DNA of 63,285 nucleotides from the NCBI RefSeq assembly GCF_004210295.1, contig NZ_SDAK01000003.1:1-63285 (forward strand), read 5' to 3'. The notes under the pieces are model-generated. The model was not told the DNA's origin, searched no databases, and saw nothing but the letters and a program-made list of their open reading frames with translations. The first letter of the stretch is position 1. Every line of letters begins with the position of its first letter. The translations under genes were made by a program, and so were the position numbers. This document shows, piece after piece, positions 42,290 through 51,200 of the stretch. The stretch is from Lactococcus sp. S-13 (lineage in GTDB: Bacteria > Bacillota > Bacilli > Lactobacillales > Streptococcaceae).

Positions 42290-42553
42290 TTAATTGTAAT
42301 CAATTTTGTATTGTTTTAAATTACTAAGTCTTAACAGACTACTAAATGGTTCTGTTCCAGTCAAAACAATTGCTCCATTATCTTTAATGATTCGCTTGTA
42401 TTGTTTCCATAATTTATCAAAAGGAATGATCACATCCCAGGCACATTGAGTTGTACCATAAGGTAGGCCACAGAGAATCATATCAATTGATTTAGAAGGG
42501 ATTCGTTTCATCCCCTCTAAACAATCTTCATTATATATTTTATTAATTTCCAT
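42290..42553 (-). pseudogene. DNA N-methyltransferase, N-terminal fragment
   Basis: The 87-residue frame matches the start of small phage-type DNA methylases: 'NKIYNEDCLEGMKRIPSKSI', 'DMILCGLPYGTTQCAWD', 'FDKLWKQYKRIIKDNGAIVLTGTEPF'. The catalytic (D/N)PPY-type motif reads GLPY, with Gly in place of Asp. The protein stops after 'NLKQYKIDYN', well before the S-adenosylmethionine-binding FxGxG motif that follows in this family. It is truncated and probably inactive. Confidence 0.75.
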
Positions 42554-42591
42554 ATATCTCCTTAAATAAGATGTCTAGTATCTGTCGTAAC

Positions 42592-43113
42592 TTATTCTTT
42601 TCTATTTGCTACTTCTTGAAATATTTTTTGAACAGCTTCAGCTAAATTTTCATCATAATCAACTGCCCAAATTTCTTCAATAAATGATGAACCACCATCT
42701 TTACTCTTTAACTTTAGAACAAAATAATCTCCCACCTCCGCTTCAGCTAAATTCACGTGTCCTTTAGTAGGCATATAAAAATCAATTTTTCCTCTAAAAG
42801 TTGAAAACTTTGCTTGTCCGAAGTATCCAGATTCTAAAGTGAAAAAGGTGGTAATTGCCATGTGACGTCCCCATTCTTTAAAATCCAAGCGTCCTAAACA
42901 AAAGATATTTTCCTGGATACTTGGATATTCCCAATACGGGAAACCAATTTCTTGCGTTTGTCTTAATGTTAATGCACGTCGAGAATTAAGAAAGTCCATC
43001 ATGGATTCCTCTTTGGAATTATAATAATCTTTCTCATAAAAATGCTCTTTCAATCGACGAGTTTCAATTTCTTGCTCCAACATATCAAAGGGTTCTTTTT
43101 TATCTTCTGGCAT
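42592..43113 (-). CDS. Hypothetical protein following the relaxase
   Basis: This 173-residue acidic protein starts at 43113 and overlaps the relaxase end by 14 bp, so it is coupled to it. The first third is helical and charged. The remainder (FGQAKFSTFRGKIDFYMPTK, VGDYFVLKLKSKDG) looks like a beta-barrel. No family was recognised. Its position suggests a transfer-related role, as the last gene of the tra transcript. Confidence 0.65.
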   Translation of the reverse strand: MPEDKKEPFDMLEQEIETRRLKEHFYEKDYYNSKEESMMDFLNSRRALTLRQTQEIGFPYWEYPSIQENIFCLGRLDFKEWGRHMAITTFFTLESGYFGQAKFSTFRGKIDFYMPTKGHVNLAEAEVGDYFVLKLKSKDGGSSFIEEIWAVDYDENLAEAVQKIFQEVANRKE

Positions 43114-44632
43114 GTGTTTGGTTCTCCTGTTCTTGTGATTCTTTCATTTCTTGATGATGTTCTTGGAAATTTTCAAGTTGGTCATATATTTCCAATTCAT
43201 CAGTAATTTCTTTGTAAGCAACCTCTAATGTCCGTCGCTCTTGTTGTAATTGTTTGAGTTGTTCCAGAAGTTTTGGATTATCTTGATTGAATTTAACAGC
43301 TTCTGTTTGTGCAATTATCTTATTGTCCAATCGCTCAAGAGATAACTCTACATTTTCCATATTTGAAATGAATTCCTCTCCAAGATGTTTGAACGATTCC
43401 TGTCCGCTAATCCCGTGCTTGCTTAACAAGTTTTGAGCTTCAAAAAGATCATGAACATAATTTAAACCGTAGTTTTTCCTTTTAGGTAGGCGATCGTTTT
43501 CTTTTGAAAGTTGACCGATAATTTCTTTTCCTAAAATAATAGATGAGTAGTTTTGATTTTTATCATCTAAAAATTTGAACTTTGAAAAATTGTTGAGGTA
43601 AAGTTCTATATTTTCGCCATTTTTATCAAAATGTGAAGTAGCAATTTTTACTGTACCTTTACGATGTCCTGCTTCTACAAAAATTCTAATACCATCAGGG
43701 GTCTCAGATTCAATTTGCCAAGGTTCAATAGTTAATCGAATATCTGTGTTTTGTTTGTACCAGTTCTGCTGCTTTTGATATTCCGCATAAATTTCAGACT
43801 TACCAAAAACAATCGAATGATTCTGTGCGTTTTTTTCACAGCGTTTCACTATTTCTTCTTGTGAGAAAATCCTTTTTTCTGGGTGGTTTTCCATCCTTTT
43901 TTTATCCGCTTTTGAGATTAAGCTGCTATCTCGAATCGGACGTTCTTGTTCAAAATCAGTTAACCGATAAGTCGTGTACTTACCAGATGTATCAACTTCA
44001 ATGTTAAGTAATTTTGCTTTTTGAAGAAAATCAGAGAGACTTAGAGAATGCTTTAAAAGAAACTTTAAACGTTGTTTGAGTTCAGGGCGAATTGGATTTT
44101 CTGACAGGTATTTTTGATAGTTACGGTGATAGTTTTGGTAGGGTCTAGTATTTTCTAAAATCGCACCATGTTTTTCAGCAATCTTATCAGAGAGTTCACG
44201 TGCTAACTGAAGTGTGTCTTTTTGCCATCTATAATTTCTAAAATCAGTGCTTGAAGTCGCGTTAAAAATGATATGGTTGTGAATGTGGTCTTTATCAATG
44301 TGAGTCCCAATAATGTATTCATGGCTACCGCCAGTAAGCTCCTCTATCCATTCACGACCAATCTGATGAATTTCTTCTGCAGATAAACCATCCTCCGGAC
44401 GAAATGATTGAACTAAGTGATGAGCTAAAACTTGTTTGTTTTGTCGTCCAATCATTTTTCGAGCCAATATTCTGGTATAGTTCATTTCAACATCCGCATA
44501 GTTGAGATTAGAAATATGATAACCACTGGTTAAAATTTGCTCATCAGTTTTATCAGGATTTAAAATATATTTAACAGCACTTTTTAGTGCTTTTTCTGAA
44601 CGAATTTGTTTAGGTTCTGGTACAACAACCAT
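43100..44632 (-). CDS. Conjugative relaxase (MobP type, LtrB/PcfG-like)
   Basis: The 510-residue protein nicks oriT and pilots the strand. The amino domain holds the metal-binding triad 'HIDKDHIHNHIIFN' near residues 127-140, and the Tyr candidates lie in 'SAVKYILNPDKTDEQ' and 'MNYTRI'. The carboxyl half is coiled-coil rich (residues 430-505). It resembles LtrB of the lactococcal sex factor and pRS01. The ltrB intron insertion point is present and unoccupied. The start is ATG 44632, two bases from the MobC-like stop, with GGGGGTGG upstream. Confidence 0.9.
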   Translation of the reverse strand: MVVVPEPKQIRSEKALKSAVKYILNPDKTDEQILTSGYHISNLNYADVEMNYTRILARKMIGRQNKQVLAHHLVQSFRPEDGLSAEEIHQIGREWIEELTGGSHEYIIGTHIDKDHIHNHIIFNATSSTDFRNYRWQKDTLQLARELSDKIAEKHGAILENTRPYQNYHRNYQKYLSENPIRPELKQRLKFLLKHSLSLSDFLQKAKLLNIEVDTSGKYTTYRLTDFEQERPIRDSSLISKADKKRMENHPEKRIFSQEEIVKRCEKNAQNHSIVFGKSEIYAEYQKQQNWYKQNTDIRLTIEPWQIESETPDGIRIFVEAGHRKGTVKIATSHFDKNGENIELYLNNFSKFKFLDDKNQNYSSIILGKEIIGQLSKENDRLPKRKNYGLNYVHDLFEAQNLLSKHGISGQESFKHLGEEFISNMENVELSLERLDNKIIAQTEAVKFNQDNPKLLEQLKQLQQERRTLEVAYKEITDELEIYDQLENFQEHHQEMKESQEQENQTHARR

Positions 44633-44634
44633 TA

Positions 44635-45030
44635 TCAGTCCACCCCCAATTGTCTGAGTTTTTCATTAAAACTGTCGACCACGTTTCTTTCAAAATGTTC
44701 AATTTGGTCTTTCATACTATTAACTTCCTCTTGTAAAAGGTAGAGATCCATTGCATCAATTTCTTTGCTTTCATTCACATGTTTGGTCACTTGGTTAATA
44801 TTATTCCCAATACGATTGAATTCATTTCTCAACGAACCGATATCGCCTAATGCACCACGTAATTCTGAAAAGTCCACATTGATAATAATCCCCTCTAAGC
44901 CCATTTTTAATAAATAACTTCCTAGAGTTTGGTACCCAGCTTGTAGCTTATTTCGTTCCAGTTGTGCTTTCTCATCTGAAGTTGCCATAAAATGTACGTG
45001 CTTATTTCTGAAACGTTCTGCATCGTTCAT
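44635..45030 (-). CDS. MobC/PcfF-like relaxosome accessory protein
   Basis: The 131-residue protein has an amino ribbon-helix-helix ('RNKHVHFMATSDEKAQLERNKL') and the MobC-type 'LRNEFNRIGNNINQVTKHVN' helix near residue 75, followed by a coiled coil. It binds oriT and recruits the relaxase. I start at ATG 45030, 9 nt after GGAG, rather than the TTG at 45045. The GC-rich oriT candidate lies directly upstream. Confidence 0.88.
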   Translation of the reverse strand: MNDAERFRNKHVHFMATSDEKAQLERNKLQAGYQTLGSYLLKMGLEGIIINVDFSELRGALGDIGSLRNEFNRIGNNINQVTKHVNESKEIDAMDLYLLQEEVNSMKDQIEHFERNVVDSFNEKLRQLGVD

Positions 45031-45084
45031 TAGTAAATGCTCCAATCTATAATATTTAAATTCTTAAAAAATTAAATAAAAAAC

Positions 45085-45200
45085 AATGTCGGGCTACGCC
45101 CTCCCAGACCCAACCCTTTAGGGAGAGCTTTGCTCTCGCGGGCATAGCAAGTGTGTTCACACTTGCAAAAAAACAAAAAGGTCAGAATAGGTCAAATGTT
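45085..45200. other. Candidate oriT of the conjugative system
   Basis: This intergenic stretch upstream of the MobC-like and relaxase genes is far more GC-rich than its surroundings. It carries three nested inverted repeats: GGGCTACGCCC, GAGAGC/GCTCTC (45123-45137), and GCAAGTGTG/CACACTTGC (45147-45166), followed by an A-rich strand. Position and repeat structure match oriT of pRS01/pCF10-type systems; the nick site is not assigned. Confidence 0.65.
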
Positions 45201-45303
45201 CCACTTTGAACATTTTCCTATCCTGCCTTTTATGCTGATTTGGGGAGTTTCCCCAAGCCCCTAATTTTTTATTTTGTTTATTTTTCAAATAATTATTTGC
45301 GCT

Positions 45304-45549
45304 TTATTGCGCACGAGTGATGTAAAATTGTGACGCAATTTTTTTCCATGCTTCAAATTCTTCACTTTCCATTATCTGCAGACTATTTTCAATTTCTGTC
45401 AGTTCCCAAAATTCATCTTCACTAATAAAAGGTTCAATTTCTGTTAGAAATTGCTTAAACCTTTTTGACGCTTTAGCATGACTGAGTTTGCCATGTTTCT
45501 TCATCATTAAAGAAATTCCATAGGCTATATTAACTGTATCTTCTTCCAT
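45304..45549 (-). CDS. Hypothetical small helical protein
   Basis: The 81-residue acidic helical protein (MEEDTVNIAYGISLMMKKHG, WELTEIENSLQIMESEEF) lies between the primase and the oriT candidate. The ribosome site is AAGGAGG, nine bases before ATG 45549. That site abuts the TAA at 45566-45568 which ends the alternative (shifted) frame of the upstream primase. No family was recognised. Confidence 0.65.
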   Translation of the reverse strand: MEEDTVNIAYGISLMMKKHGKLSHAKASKRFKQFLTEIEPFISEDEFWELTEIENSLQIMESEEFEAWKKIASQFYITRAQ

Positions 45550-45627
45550 TTCTAAGATAACCTCCTTACTTAGATTTTTCCATTTCAGCTTTTAATGCTG
45601 CAAGTTCACTTGCTTTTTTGTCACTTT

Positions 45628-48249
45628 TTAAATCTGTGGGGCTTGATGAGGTTCCACCCCCAGTGCTTTTTTTGAGGTATCAACCGCCTCTCCAAGTTCA
45701 GCTTCCTTATTTTTGGCAGCATCCATTTTTTCTTTCAATGTCAATTTTCTATTTTTATCAATAGGGGTCATTTGTTCATAATTTTTAACAACCTTTGGCT
45801 TCAGCTGTTTATCAAAGTTTTGTCCTAAAGTTTTTGAAATTTCTTGAATTCGATTTAAAAGACTTGAAAGATGTTCTTGAGATAATGAAACTTCTTTTAT
45901 TGAAGGTGGAGGTGTTTCTAGTCCTTGCCTACGAAGTAAAAGATAAGTGGTTGCTTCGATTTTCAATTTTTCAATTTCAGGAGTTTCTGAAATTTCAGGA
46001 TTATTTTGATAGACCAACTCTTGAACAAGGGCTTTTAATGCTTCCTTTGGAGTCAGCCCTTTTTGAATATAGATTTCTTTTTGAGAAGACTTTAACCAAG
46101 AATGTTCAAAAGAAATTTCTCGACCTTCTTGCAAGACAGGTTTTTCTGTAAAGCGAATCGAATGAGTTGAAAGTAGGGCAAGATTTTGAAAAATTTCTAA
46201 CGCTCGTTCACGTGGGATTTCATCAACAATTGACGGTTTTAAACTTGGCCCTACGGTTTGACTTTCGTCGAAAACTGAAACCACACTTTCAGTTACTTTC
46301 TCAATCTTTGGTTCGCCCTTATCATTTAAGATGACTTTTCCAGATTCGTCACGTTCGAGCTGAGGGTTAGGTAAAATGATTTTTAAAGCTTTACTCTTAG
46401 CTTTTATCTTTCTTTTTTTGATATCAGACCATGTTGTAAAATCAGCAACTTGACTCACATTAGGATTTTGAGCAATTAACAAACGGATATTTTTTTCGGT
46501 TTGTTCTGGCATAAATGTCATTACCTTTAGTAATTGATGAAAATGTTTATCCTCTTGATATTTTTTCAAGTCGTCTGATAAATAGTGATGAAGTTTATTA
46601 ATTTCTCTTTTTTGTAAAAGGGTTGATAAATCATTTACTGTGTCAGAAACTTTTGGACTAATTCGAGCATCAGGAGTCTTTGGGTTTTTAGGAAATTTCC
46701 CTCCATTTTTTGCTTGTCTCAATTTACGAATTTCTTCTAATGTAGGCCGAGAGAGTTGTTCACTAGGCACATTAATAGAGAGGATAAAACGGCTGTTTTT
46801 TATCGTTTTATCATCGCTGTTTTTTGCTTCTTCAAACTTTGATTTTTTTTGTTCAAGAGTCAAAATACTTACTGCCTCTAAAGAAAGTCGCCCCGCACGG
46901 TCAGTTTCTAACTTTGAGAAGTCAGTTAAATTGAGTAATTCATAAATTTTAGAAATCGTATATGGCTTACCTTTGCTATTAATACGAGAGATTGTTTGCT
47001 TTACAAATTTCGATGTTGCGCTGGTTGGATTTGCATGGATAGGAGCGGCTTTTGGGGGAGAATATTTAGAAACTATATCTTCTATTTTTTCTATTTCTGA
47101 TTGACTTTTAGGACGAGGAATCATGTTTTTTTGCATTTTTAATTCATCGTTCCAGTCAGCTTTTTCTTGCCCCTCCACAAGTGGTGGAAGGTCAGTTTCA
47201 ATTTTTTTAAGAACATCAGGATAGGAATTTTTGAATTTTTCAATAAATTCATGCCCCGCTTTATCGTTATCAAATGCGAAAATAAAGCGACCTGCCTGTG
47301 GCTCACTTAACGTGATGAAGCTATGATAATTTTTTCTCAGAAAATCATCAGGGCTATCGATTAAACGTTGCACAAGCGCTTCTTTATGATGATATTTTTC
47401 ATTATTAACTAGCGGAGAAGAGACAATCGTTTCTGCCATTGCCCGCCAGTAGGCGTCAGGTTTGTATCCGTCATTTGCGACTAATACAACATCTTTAAGT
47501 GTCCCTTTATGGAGTTCATAGTAGGACATTAAATCTATTGGGGCTTCAAGAGGAATGACGGATTTGGGTGTTCCAATGGTTACTTTAAGACCACTATAAC
47601 TTCCAGAATTGAGTAAGGCTTTTTTCAATATTCCACTCTTATGTTTATGACCAGGTATTTCTGGGTGTGGTTCTAAACCATGAACACTTCCGCCAATAAT
47701 TTTTCCTTCTAAATCAAAAGTTTTAAAGAAGATGACAGTCTCATAAAAGTATTCTCCATTTTCAAGTTCAGTTCTATATTTCCCTTGACTGATGACACCT
47801 TTTTCTAAAAAGAAGTCAATCGTTTCATCAGATAAGCCACGTTTTTCTTTAAGAAAAACTCGACCTAAATCGAAATTATCATCTTCATCATAGAAGAAAT
47901 GAAAAGGTTGTTTTTTAGGATTATCAATCGGCTCAAATGTTCCGATTTCCATTTTTGCGAGACTGACAATACTTCGCTTGGCATATTTTTTGGCTTCTTC
48001 ATGAGAAGTTGCTCCGTATTTTAAAACTGAAACAAGGTCAATGACTCCACCACCAAAACCTTTACCATTCCAGTAAAATTGATTGGTTTGTCCATTGAGT
48101 TTAAAAGATTCATGCCCCTGCCACTTTCCACTAAATTCTTTGCCTTCTTTCTCCAACTCCATTCCAAAAGATTGAGCAACTTCTAAAATGGCCTTGCTAT
48201 TTGCGACATCTGTCAGTTTCTGTCTTTGAGAATTATTATCATATTTCAT
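45628..48249 (-). CDS. LtrC-like primase (DUF3991 and TOPRIM domains)
   Basis: The 873-residue protein combines an amino CHC2/DUF3991-like region ('KWQGHESFKLNGQTNQFYWNG', 'GFGGGVIDLVSVL') with a TOPRIM-like domain: Glu/Asp in 'IGTPKSVIPLEAPIDLMSYYE' and 'RFIFAFDNDKAGHEFIEKF' near residue 325. A long helical carboxyl half follows. Related proteins (LtrC) are encoded in lactococcal transfer regions and may prime the complementary strand in recipients. Near the 3' end a run of seven A (45667-45673) separates two possible endings: stop at 45628, or, one nucleotide shifted, at 45566. Confidence 0.82.
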   Translation of the reverse strand: MKYDNNSQRQKLTDVANSKAILEVAQSFGMELEKEGKEFSGKWQGHESFKLNGQTNQFYWNGKGFGGGVIDLVSVLKYGATSHEEAKKYAKRSIVSLAKMEIGTFEPIDNPKKQPFHFFYDEDDNFDLGRVFLKEKRGLSDETIDFFLEKGVISQGKYRTELENGEYFYETVIFFKTFDLEGKIIGGSVHGLEPHPEIPGHKHKSGILKKALLNSGSYSGLKVTIGTPKSVIPLEAPIDLMSYYELHKGTLKDVVLVANDGYKPDAYWRAMAETIVSSPLVNNEKYHHKEALVQRLIDSPDDFLRKNYHSFITLSEPQAGRFIFAFDNDKAGHEFIEKFKNSYPDVLKKIETDLPPLVEGQEKADWNDELKMQKNMIPRPKSQSEIEKIEDIVSKYSPPKAAPIHANPTSATSKFVKQTISRINSKGKPYTISKIYELLNLTDFSKLETDRAGRLSLEAVSILTLEQKKSKFEEAKNSDDKTIKNSRFILSINVPSEQLSRPTLEEIRKLRQAKNGGKFPKNPKTPDARISPKVSDTVNDLSTLLQKREINKLHHYLSDDLKKYQEDKHFHQLLKVMTFMPEQTEKNIRLLIAQNPNVSQVADFTTWSDIKKRKIKAKSKALKIILPNPQLERDESGKVILNDKGEPKIEKVTESVVSVFDESQTVGPSLKPSIVDEIPRERALEIFQNLALLSTHSIRFTEKPVLQEGREISFEHSWLKSSQKEIYIQKGLTPKEALKALVQELVYQNNPEISETPEIEKLKIEATTYLLLRRQGLETPPPSIKEVSLSQEHLSSLLNRIQEISKTLGQNFDKQLKPKVVKNYEQMTPIDKNRKLTLKEKMDAAKNKEAELGEAVDTSKKALGVEPHQAPQI

Positions 48250-48288
48250 TTTTTACCTCATAATAAAAAAGACATGAACGCTCATGCC

Positions 48289-51200
48289 CTATCTCGTTAA
48301 TTCCTGTGTTTTTTCCTGCTCTTGTTCTTGCACATTTTGATTAGGATTTAATTCAGAACGTAAATCATTCAATCGTTCTTTAGAATGTTGATATTCTTCT
48401 TCTTTGGGAAATTCCATATTTTGATTTTTTAATATCCCAGAAATTGAGGAATTTAATCGTTTGACTTCTTCTTCGGTCTGCAGTAAATCACGAGTTAGAC
48501 CACTTTCAAAAAAATTATCAATTTTAGAAAAAATTCCTAAGGGTTTATCAGGACTGACTAACAATGAGTATTGCGCTTCATTTTTTAAGATTATTTTTTC
48601 ATCTATTGACTCGCCTATTATCGTTAATCTTTCTGTTTTAGGAACATAAAGCACTTCAAATCCCCTATAATCGGCAATTTTAATCAATGTTGTTTCTTTA
48701 TCTACCCGGCTCTGTAATGAATGATTTTGAATTTGACGAGCTAAAAATTCAGCGACATCTGTTTTTTTATCAGTATCATTAAAGTGTCGAGTGGTTTCTT
48801 TATAATAAATATCAATACTAAATGGAGTCTCTTTTGTTTCTTCAAGGGCTTTTAAGTCATTCTTGACTGCAGTTATTCGCTGCTCAAAACGTGGTAATTG
48901 TTCTTGTGCTGTTTTAACACGCTTTAAGTCAGTAATTTTACTATCAAAGAAACGAGTTCTTGAACGTTCTAATTCTTGGAATTTTTGTTCAAGTTGCATG
49001 TACTCTTGTTTAAGTGGATTCCCTTCCGCAATCGTTTTGTATTTCCCCATGTTAATCTGAGTGTCTCCGATTTCTTCCATCTCACGAACGTCAGATTGAC
49101 CACTCATGATTTGATTGATCACTTTGGCTTTGTTTTCCTGAGTTTGCCATAAGAAAGCATCCATAGAGCCTTTAGTGATATAGTAATGAACGGATACATT
49201 AGGGTTTTCATTTCCTTGTCGAATTAATCTTCCGTTACGCTGCGTAATATCTGAGGGACGCCAAGGAACATCAAGATGATGAACTGCAATCATTTTATCT
49301 TGTACGTTAAGCCCAGTCCCTGCTTTGCTCGTACTTCCAATTAAAACACGTATTTTACCAACACGCATATCACGCATCATTGCTTCTTTATTTTTTTCAG
49401 TTGCCTCATGAATGAATCGTACTTCTGATTCTGGAACGCCTTTAGCAACAAGCATTCGTTTTATTTCATCATAAGCTGAAAACATATTGATACTGTCATC
49501 GCTATTTTTAGGTTGACTATTACGATATTTGACAGGAACGGAAAGGTCAGAAAATATCATTTGAGTAGATTTTTTATCATCATTTTCGGTATAAATTCTA
49601 AAAACTTCATCAACTACCTGGGTTAACTTATCAGAATCAAAAGCGCTATAGCGTTTATCGTCGAGCGCCCGCATATCAAGCGTTAATTTACGGTTTTCTC
49701 CAACAATTTTAAGCATGTTGTCCTCTTTTGGTTCAACTACACCTGCCTCAATGGCTTTAGCTCTGTTTATTAAATACTCGATATAACGTGCCTGCTCTCC
49801 AGTCACATTAGTTTCATGTGCTACCATTTCTGCGTGAGGAACAGGTAAATCAAGCATTTCTTGAGTTTGTATATCCCATGTTTCACGGAACATATTCATC
49901 AATTCAGGGACGTTCCCAAACTTCGTGAATCTTCGATTGACTTTAAATGTGCCAGAGGCAGTCAATTCAAAGTTATTTTCAATGATTCCAAAGCTTGATA
50001 CCCAGCTATCAAAGTTGGCAACCCCATACTTTTCAAGGACATCAGGCTCAGTATATTTCATCATCGTATAAAGTTCTACAACAGAGTTTGACATCGGTGT
50101 TCCCGTAGAAAAAACAACACGTCGATTATCATAAAGGTTATGCATATATTCAATCTTCATCATTAAGTCCATAGACTTCTCAGCACGTGTATCAGATATT
50201 CCTTTTACATTTTCCAGCTGTGTGTAAGGTGCTAGGTTTTTATAACCATGCGCTTCATCGACATAAAGCATATCAATACCTAATTCTTCAAATGTAATAA
50301 AAGAATCTGTATCTGTTTTTTGAAGTTTTTCTAAGCGAGTTTTGAGAGCTTCGATCGTTTTCTCAGCTTTTTTAACTGTATATGAACCTTCATCCGCTTG
50401 TTCAATCATTGAGCGAGCTTCATAAAGCTGTTCCTTGATATAGTTTTCCTGATAGGCTTTACTCATTCCAATCTTACCGAATTGTGAATCCGCAATAATA
50501 ATCGCATGATATTTTCCTGTTGCAATACGACTAACAAATCTTTTGCGTCCTGCTTTAGTGAAGTCTTCTGGCTGAGCGACAAGTACTTTACTTTCAGGAA
50601 AATATTTATAAATCTCACGTGCAAATTGATTAATTAAAGGCTTAGGAATTACAAAGAGTGCATTATGTACCATCCCAAGCTCTTGAAGTTTCATATTTGA
50701 GGCAAGCATGGTCAAGGTTTTACCTGAACCTACTTCATGTGCATAACCTGCTCGTAACTCTTGAACAGTACGCATTATTGCATTATTTTGATGTGGTCGA
50801 GGTTGAAACTGTTTTGCCAATCCATTAATCGTAAGTCCACTTCCATCATAGGTTTTGACCACGTAACGATTGAATTGCTCATTATAAATATCTACAATCG
50901 TTTCTTGGGCTTCTAAATTTTGTTCAACCCATTGTTTAAAGCGTTCAATCAAGGCTTCGCTTTTCTCCTCAAGAACAGCAGTTGCTACCTGATCTAAAAT
51001 TCTTTTTCTGCCAGAAGGGTCCTCTGGGTCAGGCATATAAATTTTACCAGGCTTTTGATTAAGCAGAACATTGGCGAGTTTTTGTCCATCAAATCCTTTG
51101 TGACCATAGGTATTCGTAATCGCAAACCTATGAAGGGAGGCAAAATTGACATCATAACTATCTGAGGCATTATCATAGACTACAGATACTTTGGTTTCCA

